64,000 nt of DNA, from NCBI RefSeq assembly GCF_010993985.1, contig NZ_WINH01000021.1:1-64000 (forward strand). The letters run 5' to 3'. Both the position numbers and the translations under genes were made by a program. Below are positions 7,860-15,624 of the stretch, one piece after another. The notes under the pieces were generated by a model. It was given only the letters and a program-made list of their open reading frames with translations. It had not been told where the DNA came from and searched no databases. The DNA comes from Paraferrimonas sp. SM1919. Its GTDB lineage: Bacteria > Pseudomonadota > Gammaproteobacteria > Enterobacterales > Shewanellaceae. How positions within the stretch are numbered: position 1 is the stretch's first letter; the number at the start of each line of letters is the position of its first letter.

Positions 7860-8702
7860 ATGCAGGTCATCAGTTTTGCTATCGTCGACAACCCTCGCTT
7901 TGCTCAAACTTTTATAGATTATATGCTTTCGTTGCAAGTTACGGTAAAGATGCAACAAGGTGATGATGGTATAGAGTTATTGTGTCTTGAGCAGCAATTA
8001 GCTGTTGTGCAGCAGCAATGGCAGCAATTTATCAATAATCCAAATGATGATAAATATTTACAGGCATCATGGGATGTTGGTACCACTTCACCCAACTTTA
8101 AATATGTTAAAACAAGCAGTTATTGGTTAAAAATAAAACGTGGCGCAGGCCCGTTAACCTTAATGGTGATGTTGTTATGCACAGTCATTTTTGCTTCTAT
8201 TTTTGTTGGTTTAGGTAATCAAGTTTATGATTCACTATTCTTTTTTAACGATCTAAGCAAGGCTGATTTTAGCCAGTTTTGGCGTTTTTTTACCCCTTCA
8301 TTATTGCACTTTTCTTTACTGCACTTATTGATGAACTTACTCTGGTGGTGGTTATTAGGAGGATTGGTTGAACGTAAATTGGGAACAAAAGAACTGGGTC
8401 TTTTATTATTGGCCGCGGGTATAGTCCCAAGTTTGCTGCAGTATTATTTAGTTGGGCCAAACTTTGGTGGTTTATCAGGGGTGGTGTTTGGACTATTTGG
8501 TTATGTGTGGATGATAGGTACTAAGGCTCCAAAATTAGGTGTCGCGATTCCAAATTCCTACCTGCTGTTTGTGATTGGCTGGATGGTGCTCGGATTTATG
8601 GAGGTTTTAGATTTAAATATGGCCAATTATGCTCATTTAGGTGGCTTAATTGTCGGTTTATTGCAGGGTTGGTTAAAGGTCAGCAGACAGAAGTCTCAGT
8701 AA
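7860..8702 (+). CDS. glpG: rhomboid intramembrane serine protease GlpG, copy 2
   Basis: 280 residues, collinear with the copy at 6064 and sharing most of the membrane core word for word (GLSGVV, NMANYAHLGG, FRWFFTPSLLH-like segments). Catalytic Ser206 and His259, packing His155 and Asn159. Same cytoplasmic N-domain. Codon use is AT-richer and like the surrounding core genes, and its neighbours (FliL-like gene, ubiC) look native, so this is probably the ancestral locus. AGGGG lies about 11 nt before the ATG. Two intact catalytic copies suggest either dosage or split substrate range. Confidence 0.93.
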   Translation: MQVISFAIVDNPRFAQTFIDYMLSLQVTVKMQQGDDGIELLCLEQQLAVVQQQWQQFINNPNDDKYLQASWDVGTTSPNFKYVKTSSYWLKIKRGAGPLTLMVMLLCTVIFASIFVGLGNQVYDSLFFFNDLSKADFSQFWRFFTPSLLHFSLLHLLMNLLWWWLLGGLVERKLGTKELGLLLLAAGIVPSLLQYYLVGPNFGGLSGVVFGLFGYVWMIGTKAPKLGVAIPNSYLLFVIGWMVLGFMEVLDLNMANYAHLGGLIVGLLQGWLKVSRQKSQ

Positions 8703-8743
8703 ATAGGCCCAGATCATCCAGGCCAGATGTTTGCTAGTGGCTA

Positions 8744-9130
8744 TTATTCATGAAGGTATTTGGTGAACAATAATTGCGCTGCTATAGGTCTGCCAACCTC
8801 TTGGTTCAATAGTTCATTGATTTTATCAAAACAAGCTTTCCTAATGACTGGACGATTTTCCAGTGACTTAATTTGTTTTTCATTTTGCTTGCCTAGAATT
8901 TCTATTACAGCAGCTCTAAGTAAAGGCTCATGCAGGCTTACATATTTGAGATCGCGGCTATCTGCGACCATGACTTCCATGGTCAGTCGAATGTACCCTA
9001 GCTTTTTACCGGCTTTGATATAGTTAGTAGTGATATCAGGCTCAAATGAATAATAGCCGGTATCGGCGGCTTTTAAGCTGACACTTGAGAGACTCAATAG
9101 GAGTCCCAAAATAATTGCAATTGTTTTCAT
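8744..9130 (-). CDS. FliL-family periplasmic protein
   Basis: 128 residues from ATG 9130 (MKTIAIILG...); a TTG nine bases further up is less likely. An N-terminal signal peptide or anchor ending near SLKA is followed by a FliL-type domain (YYSFEPDI, LGYIRLTMEVMV, LLRAAVIEILG, NELLNQEVG). True FliL sits at the flagellar stator ring, but this gene is not in a flagellar cluster and is a stand-alone FliL-like paralogue. Its role could be in modulating a stator-like or SPFH-type membrane partner; that is inference. Convergent with glpG copy 2. Confidence 0.8.
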   Translation of the reverse strand: MKTIAIILGLLLSLSSVSLKAADTGYYSFEPDITTNYIKAGKKLGYIRLTMEVMVADSRDLKYVSLHEPLLRAAVIEILGKQNEKQIKSLENRPVIRKACFDKINELLNQEVGRPIAAQLLFTKYLHE

Positions 9131-9280
9131 AATAATCAATATATCAGACTGTTAAATAGATTTTACATAGTTATTAAATGATTGCTAGGTTAGAATTCCA
9201 ACACGGATTGAATTTAATCAAAGAGCAACTTAAGCAACAGAATATGGTAGACTGCAAGGGTATTTATTTGAGTTTAGATT

Positions 9281-9844
9281 ATGGCGTTATTGCTACCTAG
9301 CTTTCCCTGCGGTGAGAAACTGCATTGGGGTGAAGCCCAACAACATTCACTACCTAGCGGCGTATTTGGACACTGGCTAATCAGTACCGACAGCTTGACC
9401 CAAAGATTAAAATCGTTAAATAAGCCTTTCAGGGTAGAGCTGCTAGGTGAGCGCCGCATCCCGTTTCCACGACTGGAAATGATGGGCTTTGCCGAGCAAG
9501 ATTACTGGTTGCGTGAAGTGGTGTTATACATTGACGATCAGCCTTGGGTGTTTGCCCGAACGTTAATCCCAGAGGCCATTTTTAATATTACCCAGCTAGG
9601 CTTTGGTGAGCTAGGGCAAAAACCTTTAGGTGAATTGCTCTATGGCAGTCAAAGCTTTGAACACGGTCAACTGCAGTTCTGCCAAGTGCCACAGCACAGT
9701 GAAATTCAAAAGATTTCAGGCTGTACTCGGCTATTATGGGGCAGACGTAGACCCTTTAGCTGTGAGTATGGTACTCTGCATGTGGCGGAAATATTTCTGC
9801 CAGCAGCGATGGATTTTTTACAACAGGATAAATTGAGCGCTTGA
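9281..9844 (+). CDS. ubiC: chorismate lyase UbiC
   Basis: 187 residues. Catalyses chorismate to 4-hydroxybenzoate plus pyruvate, the first committed step of ubiquinone synthesis, in the cytoplasm. Family signatures are visible: GPFGHWL-like VFGHWLISTDSLT, VELLGERRIPFPRLE, LREVVLY, WVFARTLIP and the C-terminal VAEIFLP. It works with the ubiX and ubiK genes later in the window, though they are not co-operonic. Its stop overlaps the start of the next gene (TGATG), so the small Cys-rich gene may be partly co-translated. Confidence 0.93.
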   Translation: MALLLPSFPCGEKLHWGEAQQHSLPSGVFGHWLISTDSLTQRLKSLNKPFRVELLGERRIPFPRLEMMGFAEQDYWLREVVLYIDDQPWVFARTLIPEAIFNITQLGFGELGQKPLGELLYGSQSFEHGQLQFCQVPQHSEIQKISGCTRLLWGRRRPFSCEYGTLHVAEIFLPAAMDFLQQDKLSA

Positions 9845-10170
9845 TGAAAACCTATTTTTACTCATTATTATTTGCTTTAGGCATACTGGTTTCTAGCCAG
9901 AGTGCCGCTATGCAGGTTTTAATGCCGTTAAAAATGGAGTTAAACCAATCTCAATCTATGCCGTGTCACACTGAGTCCAGCCAAGTCATGACGATGGACT
10001 GCTGCGAAACAGAGAATCATTGCCAGTTCTGCTATGCCCAGATAGCCGCCAGCTTGCCTGGATTAATCATCGAGCCGCCTATTAAGGCTAATACTCAGTT
10101 GCTTTCAGCTCGTGAGGATTTTGCTTCCCTTGCCCTTGAGCGGCTTAAGCCCCCTCCTAAACATTCTTAA
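9844..10170 (+). CDS. small exported Cys/Met-rich protein of the copper cluster
   Basis: 108 residues from ATG 9844, which shares its A with the ubiC stop. Signal peptide about residues 1-22 (FALGILVSSQSAA). The mature part has MPCHTESSQVMTMDCCETENHCQFCYAQ, i.e. clustered Cys, His and Met residues suited to Cu(I) or a similar soft metal (the quoted run spans residues about 39-66). I know no named family for certain; similar small proteins (DUF2946-like) accompany copper-resistance operons. Position directly before the HMBD and cus genes supports a metal role. A short inverted repeat (GCTAG/CTAGC, 10192-10210) lies after it. Confidence 0.7.
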   Translation: MKTYFYSLLFALGILVSSQSAAMQVLMPLKMELNQSQSMPCHTESSQVMTMDCCETENHCQFCYAQIAASLPGLIIEPPIKANTQLLSAREDFASLALERLKPPPKHS

Positions 10171-10241
10171 TTTAAAGCCCCTTACGAACTGCTAGGCCAA
10201 ATGTCTAGCGGATTTTGATTGTACTTAAATTAAGAAACCCT

Positions 10242-10760
10242 ATGAAAAATTTAACTTTGACTCAGGCTGTAGCGTTTTTCTGCGGTCTATTTTTGCTATT
10301 AGCACAGACCTTTTCACCGCTAATGGCCAATGAACATGCTCACCAACACCATGACCATCAACAGCATGAGAGCGAGCATTACGTCTGCCCAATGCACCCA
10401 GAGGTGACCGACGATAAACGCTCTAACTGCCCTAAGTGCGGTATGTGGCTGGAGAAAGTCGAAAAGGCTGAGCATCAACAGCATGCGAGCGAGCATTACG
10501 TCTGCCCAATGCACCCAGAGGTGACCGACGATAAACCCTCTAACTGCCCGAAATGTGGCATGTGGCTGGAGAAAGTCGAAAAGGCTGAGCATCAACATCC
10601 TTCGAGCGAAGATTACGTCTGCCCAATGCATCCAGAGGTGACCGACGATAAACGTTCGAACTGCCCGAAATGCGGTATGTGGCTGGAGAAAGTTCAGAAA
10701 GCAGAAAAGACAGAACAATCTCAACAGCACCATGAGCATCATCAGCCAAAAAAGCACTAG
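10242..10760 (+). CDS. exported protein with three heavy-metal-binding domains (zero-frame product)
   Basis: 172 residues from ATG 10242; the TTG 27 nt upstream lacks a ribosome site. Signal peptide about 1-28 (LLLAQTFSPLMA). Then a His-rich segment and three almost identical 39-residue HMBD units (YVCPMHPEVT...NCPKCGMWLEKV) near residues 47, 86 and 125, and a His-rich tail ending in QPKKH. HMBDs bind Cu/Ag through CPMHP and CPKCGM. The last codons AAA AAG form a slippery heptamer, and a stem-loop follows 6 nt later. A -1 shift would fuse this protein to the CusB adaptor. Without the shift it would be a free periplasmic metal binder, much as CopA(Z) arises from E. coli copA. Confidence 0.88.
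   Translation: MKNLTLTQAVAFFCGLFLLLAQTFSPLMANEHAHQHHDHQQHESEHYVCPMHPEVTDDKRSNCPKCGMWLEKVEKAEHQQHASEHYVCPMHPEVTDDKPSNCPKCGMWLEKVEKAEHQHPSSEDYVCPMHPEVTDDKRSNCPKCGMWLEKVQKAEKTEQSQQHHEHHQPKKH
10361..10711 (+). repeat. three tandem 117-bp units encoding HMBD domains
   Basis: Units at about 10361-10477, 10478-10594 and 10595-10711 are nearly identical at DNA level (period exactly 117 bp = 39 codons). Such similarity implies recent expansion or ongoing gene conversion. A fourth, diverged HMBD (CPMHPQIS...CPICGMDL) begins the adaptor region at 10811. Confidence 0.9.
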
Positions 10761-10784
10761 CGGGTTCATTCAATGCTGAGCCCG
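10748..10784 (+). promoter_or_regulatory. candidate programmed -1 ribosomal frameshift signal
   Basis: Slippery heptamer A AAA AAG (10748-10754) in the correct phase (zero-frame codons CCA AAA AAG). The 6-nt spacer 10755-10760 includes the zero-frame TAG. An 8-bp stem follows, CGGGTTCA (10761-10768) with TGAGCCCG (10777-10784), including one G-U pair, and an 8-nt loop. The -1 frame runs open from 10754 into the CusB adaptor. Same architecture as the dnaX signal. An upstream Shine-Dalgarno-like enhancer is weak (GAG at 10734). Confidence 0.7.
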
Positions 10785-11893
10785 AGAATCCATTAAGCGT
10801 AAGTGCGGCCTATGTATGCCCGATGCACCCGCAAATCAGTCAAGATAGTCCAGGCCGCTGCCCTATTTGTGGCATGGACTTAGTTAGGCAGCAACCACAG
10901 GCTTCGGCTTTAGTTGAAATTAGCCAAAGCATGCAAGCTAACCTTGCCATGCGTACGGCAAAGGTCAGTCGTGAAGACTTTAACATGCAGTTGCAGGCGG
11001 TGGGTGAAGTCAGTTTTGATGAGTCGATGGTGACCCATATTCACTCCCGCGTTAATGGCTGGATGGAGCAATTTAGTGTCTTTACCATTGGCGATAAGGT
11101 CACTAAAGGTCAACAGCTCTATAGCCTGTATTCACCGCAATTGATCACTGCTCAAGATGATTATTTACTGGCGCTAAGGGCGGTATTGGCCAGCAATGGC
11201 CTAGCAAATTCGAAGGAAATTTTAAGGCGAGCCAGATTTAGATTAAACCTGTTAGGCTTTGATGAAAGCTTGATTAAACAGCTAGACCAAACTCAGCAAA
11301 CCTTATATACGGTGCCATTTTTTGCCCCTAATGATGGTGTGGTAGTGAAGATGGGCGCACGTAAGGGCATGTACATTGAGCCTGCTAGTGAGATACTGTC
11401 TATCGCTCAGCTTGATAAAGTATGGGTGCACGCGGATGTATTTGGAGAGAATCAAACTTTGCTACAAACTGGATTAGATGCCCAGGTAACCCTGCAAGAT
11501 GGCAGCACGTTTGAAGGAAAAGTGAGTTATTTGTATCCAGAGTATGATCAAAAGTTGCGTAGTCAGCGGGTAAGGATAAGCCTAAATAACCCGAATAAAC
11601 ATCTAAAACCCAATGCTTTGGCACAGGTTAGCATTATGTTGCCGGTAAAACCGGATGTGCTTACCATTCCCGTAGAAGCCTTGATTCAAACCCAGCATCA
11701 TAACCGAGTGGTAACCATGACAGATAATGGCTTTAGGGCGGTTGCCGTCACTGTGGGCCATCAAAATGGTGACAAGGTCGAAGTGACATCCGGCTTAAGC
11801 TTGGGCGATGTGGTGGTCACTTCGGGTCAATTTATGATTGATTCTGAAGCCAGCTTGCGTGGTGGCGCGGCGCGCCTTGCGCACGATCATTAG
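10754..11893 (+). CDS. cusB: CusB-type RND periplasmic adaptor (translated by -1 frameshift from the HMBD gene)
   Basis: The -1 frame continues from the slippery AAG as ALAGSFNAEPENPL...AAYVCPMHPQIS and then a standard HlyD/CusB adaptor. The first in-frame ATG (10823) lies inside the HMBD motif (YVCP|MHPQ), has no ribosome site and would leave the protein without a signal peptide, so independent start is unlikely. The predicted fusion is about 550 residues: signal peptide, three HMBDs, His-rich linker, fourth HMBD, then lipoyl/barrel-sandwich, alpha-hairpin (LITAQDDYLLALRA) and beta-barrel/membrane-proximal domains. It links CusA to an outer-membrane channel and hands over Cu(I)/Ag(I). The alternative is a frame error in a six-A run. 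cusA starts 9 nt later. Confidence 0.88.
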   Translation, partial: ALAGSFNAEPENPLSVSAAYVCPMHPQISQDSPGRCPICGMDLVRQQPQASALVEISQSMQANLAMRTAKVSREDFNMQLQAVGEVSFDESMVTHIHSRVNGWMEQFSVFTIGDKVTKGQQLYSLYSPQLITAQDDYLLALRAVLASNGLANSKEILRRARFRLNLLGFDESLIKQLDQTQQTLYTVPFFAPNDGVVVKMGARKGMYIEPASEILSIAQLDKVWVHADVFGENQTLLQTGLDAQVTLQDGSTFEGKVSYLYPEYDQKLRSQRVRISLNNPNKHLKPNALAQVSIMLPVKPDVLTIPVEALIQTQHHNRVVTMTDNGFRAVAVTVGHQNGDKVEVTSGLSLGDVVVTSGQFMIDSEASLRGGAARLAHDH

Positions 11894-11902
11894 GGGTAAA
11901 TC

Positions 11903-14900
11903 ATGATTAACTTAATCATTGATTGGGCCATTAAGCAGCGGTTAGTGGTGCTGGCGTTATGTGCATTACTTAGCTTTATGGGCTATCAAAGCATAATCAA
12001 AACGCCGGTGGATGCCTTGCCGGATCTGTCCGATGTGCAGGTGATCGTTAAAACCAGTTATCCGGGCCAAGCCCCTAAACTGATTGAACAGCAGATCACC
12101 TTTCCCCTCTCTAGTGGTCTCATGGCGGTGCCGGGTGCAAAGGCAGTACGGGGCTATTCATTCTTTGGTGACTCCTATATTTATGTGCTTTTCGACGATA
12201 ATGTCGACCTATACTGGGCACGTTCGCGGGTAAATGAGTACTTAACCCAGTTGCAAGCAAACCTGCCACAGGGGGCAAAAACCGCACTAGGCCCGGATGC
12301 CTCTGGGGTCGGTTGGGTTTACCAATACGCCTTGGTCGATCGCAGTGGCCAGCATGATTTAAGCCAACTTAAATCACTGCAAGACTGGTATTTAAAACTT
12401 GCCCTGCAAGGGGTCAAAGGGGTGAGTGAAGTCGCCACGGTTGGTGGCATGGAACGTAGCTATCAGGTGATAGTGGATCCAGCTAAGTTGGCCATGTATC
12501 GCCTTAGCTTAAGCGATGTTAAAAATGCCATTAATCTAGGTAATAACGAGGTGGGCGGCTCGGTGCTGGAAATGGCCGAAGCAGAGTATATGGTGCGCTC
12601 AACGGGTTATTTGCAAACCCTAGATGATTTTAAGCAATTGCAATTGGGGCTTCGCAGTGACTCTTCTACCCCATTAATGCTGAAAGATGTTGCCACTATT
12701 CGCTTAGGCCCAAGTTCTCGCCGTGGCATTAGTGACCTTGATGGTGAAGGTGAAGTGGTCGGTGGCATAGTGGTGATGCGTCACGGCGAAAACGCGCTGG
12801 CGACAATTAATCGGGTTAAAGCAAAGCTTGCACAACTGAGCCAAGGCTTACCAAAAGGGGTCGAGTTAGTCACCACTTATGACCGATCCCAGCTGATTGA
12901 AAGTTCGGTGGCCAATCTGATCGATAAACTTTGGCAAGAAATGCTGATGGTGGCTCTGGTCTGTTTCATCTTTGTGTTACATGCCCGCTCAACCTTAGTG
13001 GCAGTGGTATCCATACCTTTGTCGGTATTGCTGGCGTTTATGCTTATGAATGCCATTGGCATCAGTGCCAATATTATGAGTTTAGGCGGTATTGCCATTG
13101 CTATCGGTGCGGTGGTGGATGCGGCGATTGTGATGCTGGAAAACGCCCATAAGCATTTACACCAGTTCCAAACCAAGCATGGCCGTGTTGCTAGCTCTAA
13201 AGAACATTGGTCCATTGTCAGCAGCGCCGCTAAACAGGTTGGGGGCGCTTTATTTACCTCATTAGCCATTATTACCCTTAGCTTTATGCCAGTGTTTGCC
13301 CTAGAGGCGCAGGAAGGTCGGCTATTTGCACCATTGGCTTACACCAAAACCTTTACCATGGCGGCAAGCTGCCTACTGGCGATTACTCTCGTGCCGGTGT
13401 TATTGGGTTATCTAGTTAAAGGGCGGCTACGCCCAGAGCAAGCCAACCCATTAAATCGCGGGTTAACTAAGGGTTATCAAGCCTTACTAAGTCGACTCAT
13501 TCACTACCCTAAAACTGTATTAGTGCTCGCGCTGGTTGTGTGTGCTTCCGCATGGTATCCCATTAAGCAAATGGGCAATGAGTTTATGCCAGAGCTTAAT
13601 GAAGGCAGTTTGATGTATATGCCAACTACCCTGCCGGGTATTAGTGCAGATAAAGCGTCACAGCTATTAAGGCAAACCGATGCTCTAATTAAAACGGTGC
13701 CAGAGGTCGAGCGTGTATTTGGCAAGGTAGGTCGCGCCGAAACCGCAACGGATCCTGCGCCTCTGACCATGTTAGAGACCACCATAACCTTAAAGCCGCA
13801 AGATAAGTGGCGTAAGGGTATGACCTTGGAGAGCATTATTAACGAGCTCGATGCGGCAGTGCAGGTACCGGGTTTAACTAATGCTTGGGTACAACCCATT
13901 AAAACCCGCATTGATATGTTATCTACTGGGGTGAAAACCCCGGTTGGGGTGCGTATTAGCGGTGAGGATGTCTCAGTGCTAGAGCAAATAGGCGAGCAAA
14001 TCACGACGCGTTTACAGCAGCTTGATAGCACCCGCAGCGCCTTTAGTGAACGTGCTGGCAGTGGCCGCTATATTGAAATTAACCCTAAATTAGCGGCGGC
14101 TGCTCGTTATGGCCTCAACCTTGAACAAATCCATGATGTGGTGCGTTATGCCATCGGTGGTCAAAGCATTGGGCAGTCGATTCAGGGCAGTGAGCGTTAC
14201 CCTATCTTAATGCGTTACCCAAGGGAGCTTAGGGACAATCTGGCTAAGTTGAAAAGTTTGCCTGTGGTCTCCAAAGAGGGGCATTACTTAAGCCTAGGGA
14301 TGCTGGCCGATATCAGTATTGTCGATGGCCCTGCCATGCTTAAAAGTGAAAATGGTCAGTTGATTTCTTGGGTATTTGTGGATATTCACAACACCACAGT
14401 AGGGGATTATATTGAGCAGGCCCAGCAAGCTTTGCAAGATCTGGCGCTGCCAGCCAAATACAGTTTTGAATTTGCCGGCCAGTACCAATATATGCAAAGG
14501 GTTGAGGCTAAGCTGGCGCAAGTGATACCGGTAACTTTATTGTTGATTTTAGTGCTGTTACTGGCGCATTTTCAGAAACTTGGACCGGTAGTATTGGTAT
14601 TAGCCAGCCTACCGCTAGCGCTGGTGGGCAGCCTATGGTTATTACAGGGTTTAGGCTATGCGTTTTCGGTGGCGGTGGCCGTGGGGTTAATTGCCTTGGC
14701 CGGCGTAGCGGTGGAATTTGGGGTGGTGATGCTGGTATACCTAAAGCAGGCCATTGGTGAAGACCAGGCTCAATATGGTGCTTTGTCAGCTGAGCAGTTA
14801 CGCGCTGCCATTGTCCGCGGTGCCTGCCAGCGTATCAGGCCTAAGGCGATGACAGTATTAACCATTGTGTTTGGACTATTGCCTATCATGTGGGGCGCAG

Positions 14901-15037
14901 GTTCAGGTAACGAAGTCATGCAAAAAATTGCGGCGCCTATGCTGGGCGGCATGATCAGTGCACCATTATTAAGTTTGTTGGTGATCCCCTGTGGCTATTA
15001 CCTGTTGACTAAACGAACAATCAGTAGGGTATTATAG
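11903..15037 (+). CDS. cusA: Cu(I)/Ag(I) efflux RND transporter CusA
   Basis: 1044 residues, full length for a heavy-metal-efflux RND pump (12 TM). The three methionines that carry Cu(I)/Ag(I) through CusA are present with the E. coli spacing: Met573 (YMPTTLPG), Met623 (PLTMLETT) and Met672 (RIDMLSTG). This points to monovalent Cu/Ag rather than Zn/Co/Cd. TM4 has the acidic proton-relay motif (GAVVDAAIVMLENAHK). It forms the inner-membrane trimer with the CusB-type adaptor encoded just upstream. No outer-membrane CusC/TolC gene is present in the cluster, so a channel encoded elsewhere must be used. Confidence 0.95.
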   Translation: MINLIIDWAIKQRLVVLALCALLSFMGYQSIIKTPVDALPDLSDVQVIVKTSYPGQAPKLIEQQITFPLSSGLMAVPGAKAVRGYSFFGDSYIYVLFDDNVDLYWARSRVNEYLTQLQANLPQGAKTALGPDASGVGWVYQYALVDRSGQHDLSQLKSLQDWYLKLALQGVKGVSEVATVGGMERSYQVIVDPAKLAMYRLSLSDVKNAINLGNNEVGGSVLEMAEAEYMVRSTGYLQTLDDFKQLQLGLRSDSSTPLMLKDVATIRLGPSSRRGISDLDGEGEVVGGIVVMRHGENALATINRVKAKLAQLSQGLPKGVELVTTYDRSQLIESSVANLIDKLWQEMLMVALVCFIFVLHARSTLVAVVSIPLSVLLAFMLMNAIGISANIMSLGGIAIAIGAVVDAAIVMLENAHKHLHQFQTKHGRVASSKEHWSIVSSAAKQVGGALFTSLAIITLSFMPVFALEAQEGRLFAPLAYTKTFTMAASCLLAITLVPVLLGYLVKGRLRPEQANPLNRGLTKGYQALLSRLIHYPKTVLVLALVVCASAWYPIKQMGNEFMPELNEGSLMYMPTTLPGISADKASQLLRQTDALIKTVPEVERVFGKVGRAETATDPAPLTMLETTITLKPQDKWRKGMTLESIINELDAAVQVPGLTNAWVQPIKTRIDMLSTGVKTPVGVRISGEDVSVLEQIGEQITTRLQQLDSTRSAFSERAGSGRYIEINPKLAAAARYGLNLEQIHDVVRYAIGGQSIGQSIQGSERYPILMRYPRELRDNLAKLKSLPVVSKEGHYLSLGMLADISIVDGPAMLKSENGQLISWVFVDIHNTTVGDYIEQAQQALQDLALPAKYSFEFAGQYQYMQRVEAKLAQVIPVTLLLILVLLLAHFQKLGPVVLVLASLPLALVGSLWLLQGLGYAFSVAVAVGLIALAGVAVEFGVVMLVYLKQAIGEDQAQYGALSAEQLRAAIVRGACQRIRPKAMTVLTIVFGLLPIMWGAGSGNEVMQKIAAPMLGGMISAPLLSLLVIPCGYYLLTKRTISRVL

Positions 15038-15074
15038 TGGCTTAATTATCAAGGATTTAGATTAAAAGGGATTT

Positions 15075-15554
15075 ATGAAATATAGCGCATTAGCATTCAG
15101 TTGCCTGTTGATTGCAGGCACTGCGGTGGCTCACGATACTTCATTTGAGGACGATAATTGCCATTGGAGTCCACAAGAGGGCGAGCACTGCCATTATAAG
15201 GTGCCGGAAATCTCGGCGATGGATGTAAGCCTCGGTTATCAATTTGAGCTTGAAAAGTCGTCTTTGGTGCCTTTTGTTGGAGTGTCCTATGCCAAAAAAT
15301 GGCATCAAGATTCTGAGTTTGGAGGCATTGTCGGCTTAAGGCATCAAGATGGCATGTATGCCAGTTATGTTAGTACTACTAAAACCTTGCAAATTGGTAT
15401 TTCTATTGCCCATCTATCCTTTAATCACGAAAGCATTGGTTTAGGCATGTCGGTACCACTGACCTTTTTCTCTAATAAGCAAAATAGTAGTAGTCCCTTT
15501 GTTAACTTGAGTCTGTTGTCGCAGAATTTCAAAGAAGAGATTGTGTATAGGTAG
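15075..15554 (+). CDS. exported hypothetical protein of the cus cluster
   Basis: 159 residues. Signal peptide ending AVA-HD near residue 19, then a His/Cys-rich patch (DNCHWSPQEGEHCHY, about 27-41) and a beta-rich remainder with alternating hydrophobic strands, reminiscent of a small outer-membrane or periplasmic beta structure. No named family recognised. AAGGG just before the ATG is a good ribosome site. It lies 37 nt after cusA and shares its terminator, so it is probably the last gene of the metal-efflux operon. The His/Cys patch fits metal binding, but that is inference. Confidence 0.75.
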   Translation: MKYSALAFSCLLIAGTAVAHDTSFEDDNCHWSPQEGEHCHYKVPEISAMDVSLGYQFELEKSSLVPFVGVSYAKKWHQDSEFGGIVGLRHQDGMYASYVSTTKTLQIGISIAHLSFNHESIGLGMSVPLTFFSNKQNSSSPFVNLSLLSQNFKEEIVYR

Positions 15555-15578
15555 GCATCGAAAATTCAGAATAAAAAA

Positions 15579-15604
15579 GGGCCGCTAACTTAAGTTAGCG
15601 GCCC
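15579..15604. terminator. bidirectional intrinsic terminator
   Basis: Perfect 26-bp palindrome (GGGCCGCTAAC arm and its complement) flanked by A6 on the left and TTT on the right. It separates the cus operon from the convergent antiporter gene. Confidence 0.9.
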
Positions 15605-15624
15605 TTTGCTTTAAAGCTTAGGTT

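Noticed and set aside
10361..10711. CRISPR-like repeat array
   Set aside because: The period is 117 bp with no spacers, and the units encode protein domains. No CRISPR array was seen anywhere in the window.
10320..10769. Long minus-strand reading frame (about 149 codons) opposite the HMBD repeats
   Set aside because: It is a mirror of the three 117-bp repeats, kept open by their composition; it has no ribosome site and a repetitive meaningless product.
10761..10784. Stem-loop after the HMBD gene as a transcription terminator
   Set aside because: There is no T-run after it, it contains no strong GC core beyond four pairs, and the downstream adaptor must be expressed with the operon. The frameshift role fits better.
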